Of a stretch of DNA of 64,000 bases, positions 62,031 through 64,000 are shown one piece after another; position 1 is the stretch's first letter; each line of letters begins with the position of its first letter. The notes beneath the pieces were generated by a model. The model was given only the letters and a program-made list of their open reading frames with translations, was not told the origin of the DNA and ran no database searches. The position numbers and the translations under genes are program-made. The DNA is from [Eubacterium] siraeum. GTDB taxonomy: Bacteria > Bacillota > Clostridia > Oscillospirales > Ruminococcaceae. Location of the stretch: assembly GCA_025150425.1 (NCBI GenBank), contig CP102281.1, positions 372,001 to 436,000 on the forward strand. The letters run 5' to 3'.

Positions 62031-62471
62031 TTATATTTTTGCCGTCTGATTTTTAAGAAGTACGCTGTACAGCTTCATAAGCGCAGTCATATTCTCGGTT
62101 TCTTCATCTGTCATATTGCCGAGTGCGGCGCATTCCGCCTCTATCACCTTATCTACCGTCTGTTCGCACAGCTTTGTTCCGCTTTTTGTAAGGCTGATAT
62201 TCTTTGTGTGCGCACCTGCCGGAGTAAGCATTATATAGCCCTCGCTTTCGAGCTTTTTCAGTGCGGAGTTTACCGTCTGCTTAGGCTGATACAGCACGGT
62301 GCAGACATCGCTCTGCGTTATGTTGCCCGGCTCCATACGCAGTGTGTACAGCGTCCAGAAAGCCGCTTCCGAAAATCCGTAGCGCTTTGCTATATTCCTG
62401 TAGCAATCATCTATTGATTTCAGTACATTGTTATATTCATACAGTTTTTTTCTGTTGTTTTTATTATCCAA
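62031..62471 (-). CDS. MarR-family regulator
   Basis: A 146-residue winged-helix repressor: SEAAFWTLYTLRMEPGNITQSDVCTVL, PKQTVNSALKKLESEGYI (recognition helix) and a wing with TPAGAHTKNISLTKSG. The start is TTG 62471, with AAGGAG seven bases upstream; the ATG at 62564 would lie upstream of the promoter. Two palindromes in the promoter are the probable operator, so it represses itself and the MATE pump. Confidence 0.9.
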   Translation of the reverse strand: MDNKNNRKKLYEYNNVLKSIDDCYRNIAKRYGFSEAAFWTLYTLRMEPGNITQSDVCTVLYQPKQTVNSALKKLESEGYIMLTPAGAHTKNISLTKSGTKLCEQTVDKVIEAECAALGNMTDEETENMTALMKLYSVLLKNQTAKI

Positions 62472-62499
62472 GCTGATTCTCCTTGTCGGCAAATGTTTA

Positions 62500-62515
62500 A
62501 GTCCGAAATCGGACT
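62500..62515. promoter_or_regulatory. MarR operator, proximal site
   Basis: AGTCCGAAATCGGACT, a palindrome apart from its AA/AT centre, lies between the promoter and the ribosome site. Its inverse copy is 28 bp away, centre to centre. Confidence 0.8.
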
Positions 62516-62522
62516 GAGAGAT

Positions 62523-62551
62523 ATTATAATCCGATTTCGGACTATTGTCAA
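62523..62551 (-). promoter_or_regulatory. Promoter of marR-MATE with embedded operator
   Basis: On the minus strand: TTGACA, 17 bases, TATAAT, a perfect sigma-A promoter. The operator copy 62528-62543 fills the spacer, so a bound regulator would exclude RNA polymerase. Confidence 0.9.
62528..62543. promoter_or_regulatory. MarR operator, spacer site
   Basis: AATCCGATTTCGGACT matches the reverse of the proximal site at 15 of 16 bases and lies between -35 and -10. Confidence 0.8.
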
Positions 62552-62571
62552 GAGCTTTTTGCAAAAAATAA

Positions 62572-62598
62572 AAACTGTGCCTGAAACAGACACAGTTT
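62572..62598 (-). terminator. Terminator of the 120-aa membrane protein gene
   Basis: AAACTGTG and CACAGTTT pair around 11 bases; on the minus strand TTTATTTTTT follows. Confidence 0.78.
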
Positions 62599-62621
62599 AG
62601 CTGTCAAATTTTATTATCGCC

Positions 62622-62984
62622 TTACACCTTTGTGAACAACCCGTAATAACCGTTTATACGGGATGCAAACTGAATTTTTTCACCGTTTTCGATAAAGCCG
62701 ATTCTGCCGCCCATATCATTTTCAGGGTCACGCTCAATACCTTTACCTTTCAGATAATCTGCCAGCTTTTCAACAGAATCCGCAGGCGGACACATTATAA
62801 TTTTTCCGCCGTCTATCTCTGTCGCATTCTCCGAGCCGCTTATAATTCCGAAAAATGCAGGGAACGAAGAAAAACAGTTGAAGGTGTTGAATTTTGCCGC
62901 AGAAAAGACAGATGATAACAGCAAAACGGCTGATACTGCCACGGGTATTGCGATGATAATGATACGTTTTCCGATCTTGGTCAT
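62622..62984 (-). CDS. Small membrane-anchored protein, unknown
   Basis: A 120-residue protein with MTKIGKRI, a hydrophobic segment at about 8-28, and a soluble domain of about 85 residues (DGGKIIMCPP, KLADYLKGKG) that faces outward if the segment is an anchor. ATG 62984 has AAAGGAG eight bases upstream. No family recognised. Its promoter region has been disturbed by element copy 3. Confidence 0.68.
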   Translation of the reverse strand: MTKIGKRIIIIAIPVAVSAVLLLSSVFSAAKFNTFNCFSSFPAFFGIISGSENATEIDGGKIIMCPPADSVEKLADYLKGKGIERDPENDMGGRIGFIENGEKIQFASRINGYYGLFTKV

Positions 62985-63029
62985 AAAGTGGACTCCTTTC
63001 AATTTGCAGGCATTGCTAAAGCATTGCAT

Positions 63030-63053
63030 TTGCTATTACCTTTATAATAGCAT
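63030..63053. repeat. Left copy of a 24-bp palindromic target duplication
   Basis: TTGCTATTACC...TAATAGCAT, with TGCTATTA pairing with TAATAGCA. It matches 63228-63251 at 23 of 24 bases. Confidence 0.9.
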
Positions 63054-63227
63054 CAGACTGTCGAAAAACCTCTATCGTTGTTAAAAATGGGGTTGAGGGG
63101 CGTAGCCCCCAACAGGGACTAGGGGCGGTAGCCCCAGTAATATAGCCCCTTTCCGGGGGAAAGGGGTTTGGGGATAGGGATAATAAATCAGAAGTTTATT
63201 TCAAAAACAGACTTTTTCTACACGCTG
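63054..63227 (+). mobile_element. Hairpin-bounded element, copy 3 (174 bp)
   Basis: Its termini are CAGACTGTCGAAAAAC and the complement CAGCGTGTAGAAAAAG. Hairpins match copy 1 with compensatory changes: GTTG/CAAC (63092-63113), CCCCTTTCC/GGAAAGGGG (63146-63166) and AATAAA/TTTATT (63182-63200). It lies inside the promoter region of the minus-strand gene 62622-62984. No protein is encoded. Confidence 0.85.
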
Positions 63228-63251
63228 TTGCTATTATCTTTATAATAGCAT
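63228..63251. repeat. Right copy of the 24-bp palindromic target duplication
   Basis: Differs from the left copy by one base (T for C). It carries the -10 box of the minus-strand promoter 63242-63269. Confidence 0.9.
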
Positions 63252-63269
63252 ATTATGTTTTTTTGTCAA
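63242..63269 (-). promoter_or_regulatory. Promoter of the 120-aa gene, now beyond the element
   Basis: On the minus strand: TTGACA, 16 bases, TATTAT, with an extended -10 TGC. Transcription would run through the whole element before reaching the gene at 62984. Confidence 0.65.
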
Positions 63270-63391
63270 GCCCATCTTGTATTATTTTACTGTATTGTGC
63301 TAAATTAGCTGTAAATTGTACTACATTCTTCGCTTTACCGGAAGCGATACAAAAATTATTCACAAAAGTTCATTTTTGTGTCGGTTTGATA

Positions 63392-63420
63392 TTGACTTTA
63401 GGCTCGAATTGTGTCAAAAT
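63392..63420 (+). promoter_or_regulatory. Candidate promoter of the FAD dehydrogenase gene
   Basis: TTGACT, 17 bases, CAAAAT, with an extended -10 TGT; about 87 bases before TTG 63507. Confidence 0.5.
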
Positions 63421-63506
63421 AATTATATTAATGTAAATTCGGCGTTTTTCTGCAAAGGAGCGGTAAAACGCCTTATTGTTGCAAAGCGGAAAGGCGAGAA
63501 AAGTAA

Positions 63507-64000
63507 TTGAAATACGATGTAGTAATTGTAGGAGCGGGACCTGCGGGCATCTTCACCGCAATTGAAATGGTCAGAAACGGCTCAGACAAAAAAATACTGA
63601 TAATCGAAAAGGGCGCTTCGGTAGAGAAAAGAAGCTGTCCTAAGGCAAAAACAAAGCACTGTATGAACTGTAAGCCCTACTGCCATATCACAACGGGCTT
63701 TTCGGGCGCAGGCGCATTCTCGGACGGCAAGCTGTCGCTGTCGTGCGAGGTCGGCGGAACGCTCCCCGAGCTTATCGGTGAGGAGCTTGCACAGGAAACC
63801 ATCGACTACACAGACAAGATATATCTTGAATTCGGTGCGGATAAGCACGTTGAGGGCGTAAGCGACCCCGACAAGATAAGAGATATAAGAAAGAAAGCCA
63901 TAAACGCAAACCTGAAGCTGGTTGACTGTCCTATCCGCCACTTAGGAACGGAAATGGCGCACGAACTTTATTTCAAGATAGAAAAATATCTTATCGAAAG
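63507..64000 (+). CDS. FAD-dependent dehydrogenase, COG2509 type (3' end outside window)
   Basis: The first 164 codons of a flavoprotein. KYDVVIVGAGPAGIFTAIE (2-20) is the FAD-binding Rossmann motif; a cysteine pattern CPKAK...CMNCKPYC near 48-64 and SGAGAFSDGKL near 72 are typical of the COG2509 dehydrogenases. The likely start is TTG 63507 with AAAGG at 63490-63494; no in-frame ATG precedes the Rossmann motif. The frame is open at the window end. Substrate unknown. Confidence 0.85.
   Translation, partial: MKYDVVIVGAGPAGIFTAIEMVRNGSDKKILIIEKGASVEKRSCPKAKTKHCMNCKPYCHITTGFSGAGAFSDGKLSLSCEVGGTLPELIGEELAQETIDYTDKIYLEFGADKHVEGVSDPDKIRDIRKKAINANLKLVDCPIRHLGTEMAHELYFKIEKYLIE

Noticed and set aside
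62472-62564. Longer MarR start at 62564
   Set aside because: It lies upstream of the consensus promoter and operator sites, so it would not be transcribed from them.
63316-63510. 64-codon frame before the FAD dehydrogenase
   Set aside because: It overlaps the candidate promoter and the start of the dehydrogenase, and has no ribosome site.
1-64000. tRNA, rRNA or CRISPR arrays
   Set aside because: No cloverleaf with a T-arm motif, no rRNA-like stretch, and no regularly spaced repeats with unique spacers were seen; the tandem repeats found lack such spacing.

Overview
The window looks like the chromosome of a Gram-positive gut Clostridia, most likely an Oscillospiraceae relative of Ruminococcus or Eubacterium siraeum. 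This rests on AGGAG-type ribosome sites, sigma-A promoters with frequent extended -10 elements, pyruvate phosphate dikinase beside classical glycolysis, a DUF1854 ABC-transporter set and glycogen/maltodextrin enzymes. Assignments come from reading protein motifs and were not searched against a database. No rRNA, tRNA, CRISPR array or phage structural gene was seen.

Layout. 1-4436: two ABC half-transporters with a DUF1854 protein between them. 4437-5144: structured non-coding DNA. 5145-19246: a long + strand run with aspartokinase, an MptE/DUF115-like protein, thymidylate synthase, an exonuclease, an esterase, malQ, pth, mfd, a small membrane protein, aroK and glf. 19395-26057 (-): ppdK, a large degenerate P-type-ATPase-like membrane protein, and rlmB. 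26270-37040 (+): a 62-aa protein, a uridine-kinase-like enzyme, a CheV-like protein, a metallo-beta-lactamase-fold protein without metal ligands coupled to two TrkA proteins, glgP, a GH13 glycosidase and a carboxynorspermidine-synthase-like dehydrogenase. Then dinB (-), a ridA / XRE / ImmA / DUF2079 / DUF2130 operon, polA-rimI, a repeat-rich gap, and the pgk-tpiA-gpmI operon (-). 51341-53979 (-): deacetylase, membrane protein, MATE pump. 54259: secreted GH25 lysozyme. 55738-60543: an AT-rich, probably acquired GATC restriction-modification island. 60610-62471 (-): a MarR-controlled MATE pump. The window ends inside an FAD-dependent dehydrogenase.

Two things stand out. First, a family of small non-coding elements is present in three copies (33596-33771, 43295-43607, 63054-63227). 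Each has imperfect terminal inverted repeats, and each is bounded exactly by a direct repeat of 26, 31 or 24 bp. That repeat is different at each site and is itself a hairpin, so it is a target duplication. Between copies the internal hairpins keep pairing by compensatory changes; one copy carries two extra nested hairpin modules, and one has landed in a promoter. Second, the restriction island combines a Dam-type GATC methylase, a DpnII-type endonuclease, an HrgA-like HARE-HTH protein, a second methylase and a helix-hairpin-helix DNA-glycosylase-like protein, a combination I do not recognise as described.

How the genes work together: malQ, the GH13 enzyme and glgP would convert maltodextrin or glycogen to glucose and glucose-1-phosphate. 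pgk, tpiA, gpmI and ppdK carry carbon to pyruvate with PPi-linked energy saving. mfd, dinB, polA and the exonuclease are DNA maintenance functions. Two pseudoenzyme-like proteins (the P-type ATPase relative and the MBL-fold protein coupled to TrkA) suggest non-catalytic or sensory roles near membrane transport.
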